The notes below the pieces were generated by a model. That model was not told the DNA's origin. It saw only the letters and a list, made by a program, of their open reading frames with translations, and made no database searches. 64,000 nt of DNA from Saccharum officinarum (Eukaryota > Streptophyta > Magnoliopsida > Poales > Poaceae): assembly GCA_020631735.1 (NCBI GenBank), contig CM036160.1, positions 114,930,680 through 114,994,679 on the forward strand. Direction: 5' to 3'. The number at the start of each line of letters is the position of its first letter. Position 1 is the first letter of the stretch. A program made the position numbers and the translations under genes. Below are positions 33,546-45,181 of the stretch, one piece after another.

Positions 33546-36500
33546 ATGGGAGTGCCAGTGGTGGGGCTGTCCTTGGCCATGGTGGAAGTGATCATGGCAA
33601 TGATGGTGAGCATCAGGGGTTATAGCAATGGGGTCCCAGTGTTGGGTGCTGCACTACCTCGGGCACCAGTACCTCCTATGAATCCTGAAGAGATGCTGGC
33701 TGAGATGTTGACTGCCCGTCGTGAGTCCAACCGTGTCATGGAAATGATGGCACAGTTAGTTGGTAACCTTGTTCGTGGGGGCCACGGTGATGGTGGTAGG
33801 AATGGGGATGGTGCTCGTGGGCATGACAGGCCCAGCACCTATCAGGACTTTTTGAAGACGCAGCCACCTACCTTCACACCGTCTGCTGAGCCTCTGGATG
33901 CAGATCATTGGCTTCGCACCATAGAGCAAAAGTTGATGTTGCTGCACAATGTGGCTAAGGACCAGAAGGTGCACTTTGTTGCACAACAGCTTCTAGGATC
34001 TGCTACTGCGTGGTGGGACACCTTCTAAGCCATGCAGCTTGTAGGTCACCGGGTGACTTGGCAGGAGTTTGTCACTGCTTTTCGTGAGCACTTTATTCCT
34101 GCTGGTTTGATGAGCAGGAAGTTGACTGAGTTTAAGGAGTTAAGGCAGGGTAATATGACCGTGGTGGAGTATGCAACCAAGTTCAACCATCTGGCTCAGT
34201 ATGCTGGTTATCTTGTGGACACCGATCAGAAGAAGATGGATTGTTTTAGGGATGGTCTCTCTTGTGTCTTAAAGGAGAAGTTGTTCACTGGGGGCTATCA
34301 GACCTTTGGTGCATTGATGAGTGCTGCCATTTCCATGGAGGGACTTCAGAATGACACCCAGTCTGAGTGGAAGCGTAAGCGGGTGATTACTGGATCCTCT
34401 AGTCACCCACATGCGTAGAAGGTACAAGTTGTTAGGAGGGTGCCTTATTATTCTCAGGGTGGACAGCAGCCACGTCACTTTCAGCAAGCCACTTCAGTTC
34501 AGCACACTCAGTACCGTGCACCTACTCAGCAGGTGCAGCAGCCTCAGGGACAGCAGTTCCAGCCTCGTCAGGGACAGGGAAACAAGCCACCAGTTATTTG
34601 TTTCAAGTGTGGCAAGGAAGGCCACTATGCTCGGGAGTGTCCTGAAAATCATCCTATTCAGTCTGCTCAGTCTGCAGCCAACTCTCGCTTGGTCAAGAGG
34701 ACTATTATCAAGAAGAAGGTGCCTGTGAGCCGCTCGGGACATGTTAATTTCACTGCAGCTGAGGAGTTTCCACAGGGAGAGCCTGTGATGGCTGGTATGT
34801 TCTCCATCAACTCCCACCCAGCATATGTGTTATTTGATTCTGGTGCATCACATTCATTCATGAGTATGGGTTTCGTAGAAAGGCACAATATACCTACTGC
34901 AATGATTTCCGTTGCATATAAAGTTAGCACCCCTGGTGCACAGTTATGTATTCAGACCCGGACTGAGACACTTAGCCTGGTTTTAGCCACCCATTCTTAT
35001 CGTGTCCAGTTCATGGTATTGCCTGGGCAAAGTACAGATGCTATCTTGGGAATGAAATGGTTGGGGAGGAATGGTGTAGTTTTGGACCTTAACCATAGAG
35101 TGGTGGAGTTGAAGCTTCCTTCATCTGAGGATAGAATGTCCCTTATTATGCCACCAATCTCTTCTCTAGCAGCCGTCTCTAATACTGAAGCTTCTCCTGC
35201 TCTTGCCTCTATTCCTGTGGTCTGTGAATTTCTGGATGTTTTTCCTGAAGATTTACCTGGGTTACCTCCTGATAGAGATGTGGAGTTTACCATTGAGCTA
35301 GAGCCCGGTACTACTCCTATTTCTAGACGTCCTTATCATATGGCTCCCCCAGAGTTAGCTGAAATGAAGAAGCAATTAGAAGAGCTGAGGGAGAAGGGAT
35401 TTATTCGTCCTAGCACTTCACCATGGGGTTGTCTAGCTATTTTTGTGAAGAAGAAGGATGGCACTCTTCGGATGTGTATTGATTATCGCCCCCTTAATGT
35501 AGTAACTATTAAAAATAAATATCCCTTGCCTCGGATTGATACCTTGTTTGATCAGTTAGCTCGTGCAAAGGTATTTTCAAAAATTGACCTCCGTTCTGGG
35601 TATCACCAAATAAAAATCCGGCCCCAAGATGTACCAAAGACAGTCTTTTCCACTAGGTACGGCCTTTATGAGTACCTAGTAATGTCCTTTGGTCTTACTA
35701 ATGCTCCTGCATTTTTCATGTACCTCATGAACTCAGTCTTCATGCCGGAGTTGGATAAGTTTGTGGTGGTGTTTATTGATGATATTTTAATATATTCAAA
35801 GAATGAAGATGAGCATGCCTGGCATCTTCGCATAGTCCTAACCAGACTACGCGAGCATCAGTTATATGCCAAGTTTAGCAAGTGTGAATTCTGGCTAGAC
35901 CGGGTACAATTTTTGGGACATGTCTTGACCCCTGAAGGCATATCAGTGGACCCTAGCAAGGTGCAAGAGGTTTTAAATTGGAAATCACCAAGGTCCGTGC
36001 ATCAGATACGTCAGTTCCTTGGCCTTGCCGGTTATTATCGGCGTTTCATTCCTGACTTTTCCAAGATAGCTAAACCCATGACCAAGTTGCTTCAGAAGGA
36101 TGTCAAGTTTGTTTGGGGCCCGGCTTGTGAGGAGGCATTTCAAGCTCTGAAGAAGTATTTGACCACTGCTCCTATTCTTGCTCAGCCTGATATTGGGAAA
36201 CCATTTGATGTATATTGTGATGCCTCTCGGTCTGGACTTGGGTGTGTGCTTATGCAAGAAGGACGGGCAGTAGCTTATGCTTCCCGTCAGCTGAAAAAGC
36301 ATGAAGTAAACTATCTCACCCATGATTTAGAGCTTGATGCGGTTGTGCATGCTCTAAAAATATGGAGGCACTTTTTGTTGGGAAATAAGGTAAATATTTA
36401 TACGGACCACAAGAGCCTCAAATATATTTTTACTCAACCCGAGTTAAATATGAGGCAACGAAGGTGGCTTGAGTTAATTAAGGATTATGATTTAGAGGTG

Positions 36501-38012
36501 CACTATCATCCCGGCAAAGCTAATGTGGTAGCTGATGCATTAAGTCGGAAGTCACATCAGGAGGATGAGGAGTCTTTGTCTTTTGCTCATCATGAGGTGT
36601 TGGCACATATTGCCTTGGTTTCTGACTTGCTGGATCAAATTATCTTGGAGCAGAGGAAGGACACTGAGGTGATTCCTCACATCAGGATATTGATGGCTAA
36701 AGGACGAGGGCCCCATTTTAATATTGATGAGCAAGGTGTGCTCAGGTACAAGAGGAGATTGGTAGTGCCAGGAAGTGTTGAGCTTAGGACAAAAATCTTG
36801 GAAGAGGCCCATAACTCCAAGTTGTCCATTCACCCAGGGAGTAATAAAATGTATCATGATTTGAGGCACGTGTATTGGTGGCCCAACCTAAAGCAAGATG
36901 TGGCCAAGTACATCTCTGAGTGTGACATTTGTGGAAGAGTTAAAGCTGATCACCTGCGTACACCGGGTTTGCTACAGCCCTTGCCTATCCCTGCTTGGAA
37001 ATGAGAGGATATTTCCATGGATTTTATTGTGGGTCTGCCCCGCACAGTAAAAGGACATGATTCTATTTGGGTCATTGTGGATCGTCTTACCAAGTCAGCT
37101 CATTTTCTTCCGGTGGGTAATAGGTTCACAGCCATGCAATATGCCAAGTTATATTTTGACCGAGTTGTTACTCTACATGGAGTTCCTCTCACTATAGTTT
37201 CTGATCGGGGATCAGTATTTGTGTCACGTTTCTAGGAGCAGTTACAGAAGTGTCTTGGTACTCGCCTTCTTAGAAGTTCTGCTTATCATCCCCAGACTGA
37301 TGGTCAAACAGAGAGAATCAACCAAGTACTAGAAGACATGTTGAGGGCATGTGTCATTTCTTTTCCTGAAAAGTGGGATGAGTGTTTGAGGTTTGCTGAG
37401 TTCTCTTATAACAACAGTTATCAAGAGAGCATTCGCATGGCACCTTTTGAGGCTCTGTATGGCAAGAAATGTATGACACCACTCAACTGGGTGGAGGTGG
37501 GAGACCGTGGTCATTATGGGCCCGATCTCATTAAGAAGGCAAGAGATCAAGTGAGAGTCATCCAAGGTCACTTGAAGTCAGCTCAGAGTCGTCAGAAAAA
37601 TTATGCAGACAAAAGGAGAAGGCCCTTGCAGTTCGAGGTTGGTGATTATGTGTACCTCAAGGTATCTCCCATGAGAGGTGTGCATAGGTTTGGTGTCAGA
37701 GGAAAATTGGCTCCTCGCTATGTGGGTCCTTATAAAATTTTGGAGAAAAGGGGTTCTGTTGCTTATCGTATTCAACTCCCAGATATCTTGTCAGCGGTCC
37801 ATGATGTTTTCCATGTCTCCCAATTGAAAATATGTTTGCGGGTTCCCGAAGAAATTGTGGAAATTGAAGGCCTTCCTCTTCAACCCGATCTTTCTTATAT
37901 TGAGCACCCTATCAAGATTTTGGATGAAAAAGAAAGAATCACAAGAAACAAGGTGGTGAAATTTTACAAGGTTCAATGGAAAAATCATTCGGAGGATGAG
38001 GCCACTTGGTAG
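33546..38012 (+). pseudogene. gag-pol: Element A gag-pol polyprotein, broken by nonsense codons
   Basis: One reading frame runs without internal frameshift from 33546 to 38012 and holds, in order: gag (DHWLRTIEQKL region), CCHC zinc knuckle [14 protein letters not shown] (about 34602-34643), aspartic protease LFDSGAS (about 34830), reverse transcriptase with FIDD (about 35775), RNase H ([10 protein letters not shown], about 36214), integrase with zinc-binding H...CxxC and the D-D-E region (MDFIVGL, VSDRG, HPQTDGQTERIN), and a chromodomain-like tail (KVVKFYKVQWKNHSEDEATW). Nonsense codons: TAA 34026-34028, TAG 34416-34418, TGA 37002-37004, TAG 37233-37235, TAG 38010-38012. The TGA sits where WKWEDISMDF and the TAG where SRFWEQLQ are usual, i.e. 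Trp codons lost by G-to-A on this strand. Function would be reverse transcription and targeted chromatin integration. Confidence 0.88.
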
Positions 38013-38142
38013 TTGGGAAGCTATATTTTGGAGCATTATCCCCATCTCATTCCTAGTTCGTCAAGGTAACCATCTTAAGTAATTAACTTGCTTATCCTTT
38101 TCCACACTAGGCACGTGAAATCTCGGGTCGAGATTTTCTTTT

Positions 38143-38150
38143 AGGGGGGG
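38143..38150 (+). promoter_or_regulatory. Polypurine tract of element A
   Basis: aggggggg sits six bases before the 3' LTR start at 38157, the expected place for plus-strand DNA priming. Confidence 0.85.
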
Positions 38151-38156
38151 TAGAGC

Positions 38157-40710
38157 TGTAACACCCTCGGTGTTACAACGTTAATAAATCACTAAACCAT
38201 GTCATGAGCATCATGTTTATGTATTATTGTTTATGGCAAAATGAGAAATTAAACTTTGTTGCATTAATTCTTAATTTGAGCTCTAATTTAATTCCTTGTC
38301 CAAATATTCCTCAGCACAGTTCAACTAACTATTGTTATCCTGATCCAACTCCAGCGCTAGCAATTCTTTTGCTTTCTAAAATTTCCTGACGCACTGTAGC
38401 AGAGCAGAGGTACTGTAGCGACGCAGAAATGTACTGTAGCAGAGCAGAGTACTGTAGCGCCGCAGAAATGTACTGTATAAGAGTAGAGTTACTGTAGCGC
38501 CGCAGAAATGCACTGTAGCAGCACAGAGATTACTGTAGCGCGCAGAAAACACTGTAGCACGGAGACTTGCTGCGCCGCGCACGTCAATCTCTTTTCCAGT
38601 GCGAGCGTCCCTGCGTCTCTCGTCCTTAAAAGGAGACGTCTCGCGATCGCGAGCTCGTCAAACTTGTTGTCCACCTCTTTCTCTCTAATCAAGTTTCTCT
38701 GTTCTTGCCGTGTAAGCTGCGTCTATCAAAGCATCAGTAGACTGCGGTAAGTATCCCGCGAGTTCCTCTTGTACTTCCTCTGTTTCTCCTTAGCAGCGCC
38801 ATCCGTCTTCATTATTCCTTTGATTAAAGACCTCATTCATGAGCAAGTCACGGGAGAAAGCCATGAGCTAATTAAGTTCCTTTGATTTTTTTTAGAGATT
38901 ATTAATAGCTACTTTGCGCAACCAATATCTCCACCATACGAACTCCAATTCCGTTGATTCTTCTTCCTAAATTCATTAAAAATCAAGAGTTGTCTGTCCA
39001 TGTCATCTTTCTTCGTCTCTAGAGCTCAACTAAATTTATCTATTTATCATGAAATGTATTTTAGTTAGTAGAGAATATTAGGCTAGCTAGTTTTTGCTTA
39101 GTAGAAGTAATAGATAGCTTAGCACGTTAACCATTAGAGTTAGTTAATTAGCTTAGTAGTTGTGTACTTTTAAGAGTTGTTGTTGTCTAAGTATTAATTT
39201 ATTGCACCATCATTGCATGCATGTAGTGAACGAGTTGGAGGCGGACGTGGTGACCATCGACGACCAGGAGTACGAGGAGGTCGTGGAGGTGATCGAGGAG
39301 GTTCTTGCAGCGGAGGAGGTTCCGGAGCCGCCGACTGACTTTGTTGACTCCGTGCCTGCCCAAGGCAAGCCCCGGTGCATAACCCTATTTTTACTAATCA
39401 CTTGGTATATATATGTTTGCATTATATTTCAGGAGTTGATATGAAAACTACTTGCACATATATACCCACCTATGAGTCCTACTAGTACAGGTCGTGTAGA
39501 TGCGATGCTTAGGATGACGGTAGCGGGTAACCTGTCGTTACTCACAATAGGTGATTATTATTGTATCACATGATAAGAAGGTGAAAGAAAATTGGAGACC
39601 GGGCAGGGATATGGTTTGGGTACTGGTGGGTGTGACAAGTTACGTCCCGCGGCCACGGGCTTAGCTTGGTTGCATCGTTTCCCTGTCCGTGTCGATTAAG
39701 GACCGTTCGTTGTTATGGACAATAGTCTTGTCACAGATCTTATTATCCCGTGCACATACTTACGGATGGGGGTGAGGAAGACTTGTTACTCTCTTATCAT
39801 GGGCTCCGGCTCTTTCCGGACCGACTGATTGGAGGCGGGGATAGGTGGAGGTCTAAGCACCACTTTGAGGCTGGGCCTCAAGGGTGGGGGCTTGGAGTCC
39901 AAGTTTGGACGGGGACCTGGAACCTGTGACAGGAGTGGAGCGAGTTGGTCTCATCTGTGCCCGGGGTACAGATGAGGCGTGTGTTTTTCGGGGTACCCAG
40001 CTGGGCACATTGATTCGTGAATCGCCGTCGCTTAGATGGTACGGCTTGACTATGGCATGGCATCGTAGTAACAACTGGAATAATAAAGTTGGTGGAAGGA
40101 AGGAAAGAAAGAGAAATGAGCATGATTGCTTATCACTTGCTTGAAAGTAGAACAGGTGCTTACCTAGAATGTTTAGCTAATAAAAAAAATGACTGCTAAA
40201 TATTTACCAGTAAGGATACACTTTAGTAAGCTTTGCAGGCAAAAATGAAACAGCAAACCAAAAAGCCTTTCACATCCTTGAGAGTCGGAAAATATATATT
40301 CCCACTAGTCGGGTAAGTCTTGCAAGTATATTTTGTACTTAGGGTTATTTTACCCCTGTTGCAGGTGCAATTTAAAAAGTTGGCTGCTGTGTGGAGGATT
40401 CTTCTGGTGGGCACAGACGGATCCTTGTATCGCTTTCCGCTAGATGTTTAATTAGTTTCCGCTGTTTAATTACTGCACTCTGAACTCTGGTATTGTAATG
40501 AATAAATTTCCAAGACTGCTATTGTATGAAATGGACTAAGTATTGTAAGCTTGTATTCATTATTGTATCCTGGATGAAAACGTGGATTATTCGAGTTCTC
40601 CTTCGGGTGTGCTCGACGGAGGTGTTTGACTTGGTTCATTATCGGAATACTTAGTGTCAATGGAAGACGAGTATTATCGATAATGTGCCGATTCAGACGG
40701 TTCCGCCACA
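38157..40710 (+). repeat. 3' LTR of element A
   Basis: Same termini as the 5' copy, with scattered substitutions (concentrated in the ACTGTAGC array at 38393-38560) and otherwise almost identical by eye. Ends ttccgccaca at 40710, followed by the target duplication. Contains the second copy of the acidic ORF (39217-39444). Confidence 0.93.
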
Positions 40711-42108
40711 GTCACCGGCCTCCGGTTCCACGACGCCCTAAGAGACAAGCTCCTCCGGAAGAGACCCGAATCAGTAACAGCGCTTCTAGCCACCGCTAAG
40801 AAATACGCGGACGCTGACGACGCTAAAAAAATAATCGTTGAAGAAGCAGCAAGGTTTCCACGCTCCGACCACCCTCCACACCACGACGATTACCGCGGCA
40901 ATCGTGGTCGGAACGACAATTTTGACCGCCGCAATCAGCGCGACGACTCCCGCGACCACCGTGATCAACGTAATCCGCGGCGCAACCGCCGTGACGATTA
41001 TAGGAGCAAGCGCGCTTGGGAAGACGACGACGAGGTCAATACCGTGAAAAAGGGTGGTGGACGTCGTAACTACGAGGACGACTACGCCAAAACATTGAAG
41101 GGGCCCTGCCAGCTCCATCCTAAGTCGAACCACACCATGGAGAATTGCCGCGTCCTCAAGACTATCTACATGCGTCAACAGGCTCCGGATGCGTCCGACA
41201 AGCCTAACGACGCGGGGGAACAGCGCAACGAGGACAATGACGATGACGATGCAGACCCTCGTCATAAATACGTCAAACCGACTGATCATGTGCACACCAT
41301 CATCGGCGGCAAGGTGTCCATTGAGACCAAACGAGAACGCAAGCTACTCGCCCGCGCTTGCTTGAACGTGGCAAACACCGACAACCTTCTCACCGATCCG
41401 TGGTTTCCTCTGTGGTCTCACCATGAAATCTACTTCAGCAGGAAGGACCAATGGGCGGCCATACCCGAGCCAGGGCGTTTTCCCCTGGTCCTCAATCCTT
41501 GTATCAACAAGGTTCAATTCGACAGGGTACTGATCGACGGCGGTAGCTCTATTGATATACTATTCAAAAACAGCCTGCCCGCTCTGAAAATAGCCCAGGC
41601 GGACCTGAGGCCGTACGTGGCACAGTTCTGGGGTGTTCTCCCCGGACAGAGCTCCACGCCTCTAGGGCAGATCACGCTACCTGTGCAATTTGGGACTCCG
41701 GGCCATTTTCGCACCGACTACGTCAACTTTGTGGTCGCTGATTTCGATGGCACCTACCATGCTATTCTTGGTCGACCGTCGCTCACCAAGTTCATGGCCA
41801 TACCTCATTACAGGTATATGGTGCTCAAGATGCCTACTGAGAAAGGAGTTTTAACCCTCAAGGGCAACGTATACGCAGCTTATACCTGCGAGGACGACAG
41901 CTTCAAAATAGCAGAGGCCCACGACCTCTCTATTCGCATGGCCGAGACCATCCTCGACGCTAAGAAGACCTCGGCCGACCACCTAGAGATCCCAGAGCTC
42001 GGGGCTCCACGTAAGAACATCAGGTCCAAGGAGCACAAGACGATCCAGCTGGTCGAGGGCGATCCCAGCAAAACGGTCCTCATCGGGGCCAACCTGGGTT
42101 CCAAATAG
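40711..42108 (+). pseudogene. gag-pro: Outer element gag C-terminus and protease, resumed
   Basis: After the target duplication the outer gag resumes in frame (V/TGLRFHDALRDKLLRKR), continues with an Arg/Asp/Asn-rich region, a CxxxxxxHxxxxC-type block (GPCQLHPKSNHTMENC) and then an aspartic protease (DRVLIDGGSSIDILF at about 41521-41565; the catalytic DGG triad is visible). TAG at 42106-42108 sits where the sequence would continue LGSK-Q-EDALV; CAG to TAG is a single C-to-T. Frame is otherwise open across the whole segment. Confidence 0.8.
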
Positions 42109-43298
42109 GAAGACGCGCTCGTCAGGTTCTTGAGGGGCAACGTGGATGTGTTTGCATGGAAACCATCTGACATGCCTAGTGTGCCTCGGAACCTGATTGA
42201 GCACTCCTTAAATGTCAACAGCAAGGCCAAACTAATCAAGCAGAAGCTACGATGTTTCGCTCGCGACAAAAAGGAGGCGATTAGGGTAGAAGTTACACGA
42301 CTTTTGGCAGCCGGATTTATCAAAGAAGTGTATCATCCGGAATGGTTAGCCAACCCGGTTCTTATACGCAAAAAGAATAATGAATGGAGAATGTGCGTTG
42401 ATTACACTGATCTCAACAAACACTGCCCTAAGGACCCCTTTGGCTTACCTCGCATAGATGAGGTCGTAGATTCAACCGTCGGTTGCGAGCTGCTTTCCTT
42501 TCTCGATTGCTACTCTGGTTATCACCAGATCGCTCTCAAAAAGGACGACCAGACAAGACGTCTTTCATCACGCCTTTCGGCACCTACTGCTACACGACTA
42601 TGTTATTCGGGCTCAAAAACGCCGGTGCTACCTACCAACGCGCTATACAGGCCTGCCTCAACGATGAGATAAAAGATGGCCTCGTCGAGGCTTACGTCGA
42701 CGATGTAGTTGTCAAAACCAAGGAAGTACATACCCTTGTTGACAATCTGGAACGCACCTTCGTAGCCCTTAATACGTTCCAATGGAAATTAAACCCAAAG
42801 AAGTGCATCTTTGGTGTCCCTTCTGGCATATTGCTCGGCAACGTCGTCAGTTACGACGGCATACGCCCTAACCCAGAGAAAGTCAAAGCTGTCTTAGACA
42901 TGAAGCCCCCAAAAAAGGTGAAGGATGTCCAGAAGCTCACCGGCTGCATGGCTGCTCTAAGCCGTTTCATATCAAGATTAGGAGAAAAAGGACTACCGTT
43001 CTTCAAACTGCTCAAAGCATCCGAGAAGTTTGAGTGGTCGAAGGAAGCAGACGCTGCCTTCACACAGCTGAAACAATACCTCACGTCACCTCCGGTACTT
43101 ACTGCTCCCAGAGAAGACGAAACTCTCCTCCTTTACATTGCGGCAATCGATCGGGTGGTTTCCACTACAATGGTGGTCGAGCGCGACGAGCCGGGCCACG
43201 CCTACAAGGTACAGCGGCCAATATATTTCATTAGTGAGGTACTCAACGAATCCAAGACCAGTACCCACAGATTCACAAACTGCTCGACGCCATACTAA
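42109..43298 (+). pseudogene. pol: Outer element reverse transcriptase and first RNase H
   Basis: Reads EDALVRFLRGNVDVFAW, then the RT palm blocks (EWRMCVDYTDLNKHCPKD, FLDCYSGYHQIALKKDD, AYVDDVVVKTKEV with YVDD at about 42692-42703) and the RNase H start. A one-base deletion near 42555 (DDQT to KTSFITPFGTY) moves the frame, and a second near 43258 (ESKT to QYPQIHKLL) moves it again. The RNase H is atypical in that its catalytic region is weak (YIAAIDRVVSTTMV), as usual for Tat elements that carry a second RNase H. Confidence 0.8.
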
Positions 43299-44197
43299 TA
43301 ACATCCCGAAAGTTGAGACATTACTTCGACGGATATCGTGTGGTGGTCATGACCGAGTATCCTTTGGGGGACATCATTCGCAATAAGGATGCGAACGGAC
43401 GCATTGTCAAATGGGCAATGGAGCTATGCCCCTTTTCCTTGGAATTTACAAGCCGTACTACAATCAAGTCTCAGGCACTCATCGATTTCATCGTCGAGTG
43501 GACAGACTTAAGCACTCCTGTCTCTCCGGGGTCCGACGAATCTTGGACGATGTACTTCGACGGTTCTCTCAATATTGACGGTGCAAGAGCAGGAGTTCTT
43601 TTCGTATCACCATCCAAGGAGCAGCTCTGGTATGTCTTCAGGATTTACTTCCCAGCATCTAATAATGCCGCCGAGTATGAAGCCTGCCTGCATGGTCTAC
43701 GCATTGCGGTTGAGCTTGGAGTTAAACATCTCTATGTCTACGGAGATTCGGCTCTGGTCATTAACCAACTCAACAAGGACTGGGACACGACCAGTGAAAA
43801 GATGGGCGCATATTGCAAGTCGATAAGAAAGCTGGAAGGCAGGTTCTATGGCATCGAGTACATACACGTGGTCCGGGACAAGAACCAGGCAGCAGATGCG
43901 TTGTCAAAGTTAGGATCCTCCCGAGCCAAAATCCCACATGGAGTATTCGTCCAAGACCTGCTCACGCCTTCCATTGAAGACGAAGATTCAATGACCGACA
44001 AAATTCCAGACCAGCAATTAGTGGCTACGGTTCCGGCGCCGAGCACAACTGAGCCGCTTCCGACCACTAATGAGCCGGACTGGAGAACACCCTTCATCAA
44101 GTACTTAACAGATGGTAGCGGTTATATCGATCGAATAGAAAATGAGCGCCTGATGCGTCGCAGTAAGCAGTATCTGCTCGTCGATGGCAAGTTATGA
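43265..44197 (+). pseudogene. pol: Outer element second (archaeal-type) RNase H
   Basis: After the second frame change the frame reads HKLLDAILITSRKLRHYF, then the connection and a complete additional RNase H domain: SWTMYFDGSLNIDGARAGV, NNAAEYEACLHGLRIAVELG, VYGDSALVINQLN and VVRDKNQAADALSK. The catalytic Asp-Glu-Asp-(Asp) residues are present. The extra domain is the diagnostic feature of Tat-lineage gypsy elements. The frame ends at TGA 44195-44197, where GKL-W-RKNAK would be expected (TGG to TGA). Confidence 0.85.
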
Positions 44198-45181
44198 CGC
44201 AAAAACGCTAAGGAGGAAATTTTGATGAAGTGTGTAACCCAGGTGGAAGGCGAGCATCTCCTAGACCAAATCCACTCTGGCTCCTGCGGCAACCACGCGG
44301 CCTCAAGAACACTGGTCGGTAAGGCTTTCCGAGTAGGTTTCTATTGGCTATCAGCAGTAGCCGACGCAGAGAAGCTAGTTCGCCGCTGCGAGGGTTGTCA
44401 GTTCTTCTCCAAGAGAATCCATGTGCCAGCACACGAGATCTAGACGATTCCAGCCTCTTGGCCCTTCGCATGCTGGGGACTGGACATGATCGGGCCTTTC
44501 AAACCGGCTCCTGGGAAATTTACATTTGTCTTCGTGCTAATTGATAAATTTTCTAAGTGGATAGAATACATGCCTCTGGTACAGGCATCTTCAGAGAAAG
44601 CTGTCACATTCCTCGACCAGGTCATCCACCGTTTCGACGTGCCCAACAGCATCATTACCGATTTGGGTACTCAGTTCACCGGGAACGCTTTTTGGGACTT
44701 CTACGATGAAAGGAGCATAGTTGTAAAATACGTCTCGGTGGCACACCCTAGAGCTAATGGACAAGTCGAGCGGGCAAATGGCATGATTTTGGACGCATTG
44801 AAGAAGAGGATGTACAGAGCAAACAATAAAGCTCCTGGTAGATGGCTCAAGGAGCTACCAGCCGTGGTATGGGGCCTCCGAACTCAGCCCAGTCGTAACA
44901 CCGGCGTCTCACCATACTTTATGGTTTATGGCGCTGAGGCAGTCCTCCCAATAGATATAGCTTTTAGATCAGCATGGGTAGAGAACTTTGACGAGGGCAA
45001 GGTCAAGGAAGTACGGGAGCTAGAAATCAACAGCGCAGAGGAGAAAAGGCTCGATTCTTGCGTACGCACGGCCAAATACCTTGCTGTTTTGCGCAGGTAC
45101 TACAACAAGAACGTTAAAGAGCGTTTCTTCGTGGTCGGGGATTTAGTACTCAAGTGGAAGACAAACCAGGCCGGCGTCCTG
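44198..45181 (+). pseudogene. pol: Outer element integrase, cut by element B
   Basis: Zinc-binding region with H...H and CEGC (LDQIHSGSCGNH, RRCEGCQFF), then the core (WGLDMIGPF, IITDLGTQFTGNAFWD, HPRANGQVERANGMI). The usual Asn after the second catalytic Asp is Leu here (TDLG for TDNG). TAG at 44441-44443 replaces an expected Gln before TIPASWPFACW. The C-terminal region (GDLVLKWKTNQAGVL) stops at 45181, where element B starts. Integrase joins the DNA copy to chromosome ends; this copy is dead. Confidence 0.85.

Larger units (their letters stand above)
30470..40710 (+). mobile_element. Element A: Tekay/Del-like chromovirus (Ty3/gypsy), complete
   Basis: Two ~2.55-kb LTRs (30470-33024, 38157-40710), primer-binding site after the first, polypurine tract before the second, and gtcac duplications outside. 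One polyprotein frame (gag, protease, RT, RNase H, integrase, chromodomain-like tail) occupies 33546-38012 on the plus strand, cut by nonsense codons. Inserted into the gag of the outer element in the same orientation. The two LTRs are nearly identical by eye, which fits a fairly recent insertion. Confidence 0.92.
27895..45181 (+). mobile_element. Outer Ty3/gypsy retrotransposon, Tat lineage, interrupted twice
   Basis: 5' LTR 27895-28367, primer-binding region, gag, protease, RT, RNase H, a second archaeal-type RNase H and integrase on the plus strand. Its gag is interrupted at 30469/30470 by element A (to 40710) and resumes in the same codon after 40715. Its integrase stops at 45181, where element B is inserted. 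The end of the integrase, the 3' LTR and target duplication should lie beyond the window. The second RNase H places it in the Tat group (Retand/Ogre/RIRE2-like). Coding frame broken by four nonsense codons and two single-base deletions, so the copy cannot encode its own proteins. Confidence 0.85.
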
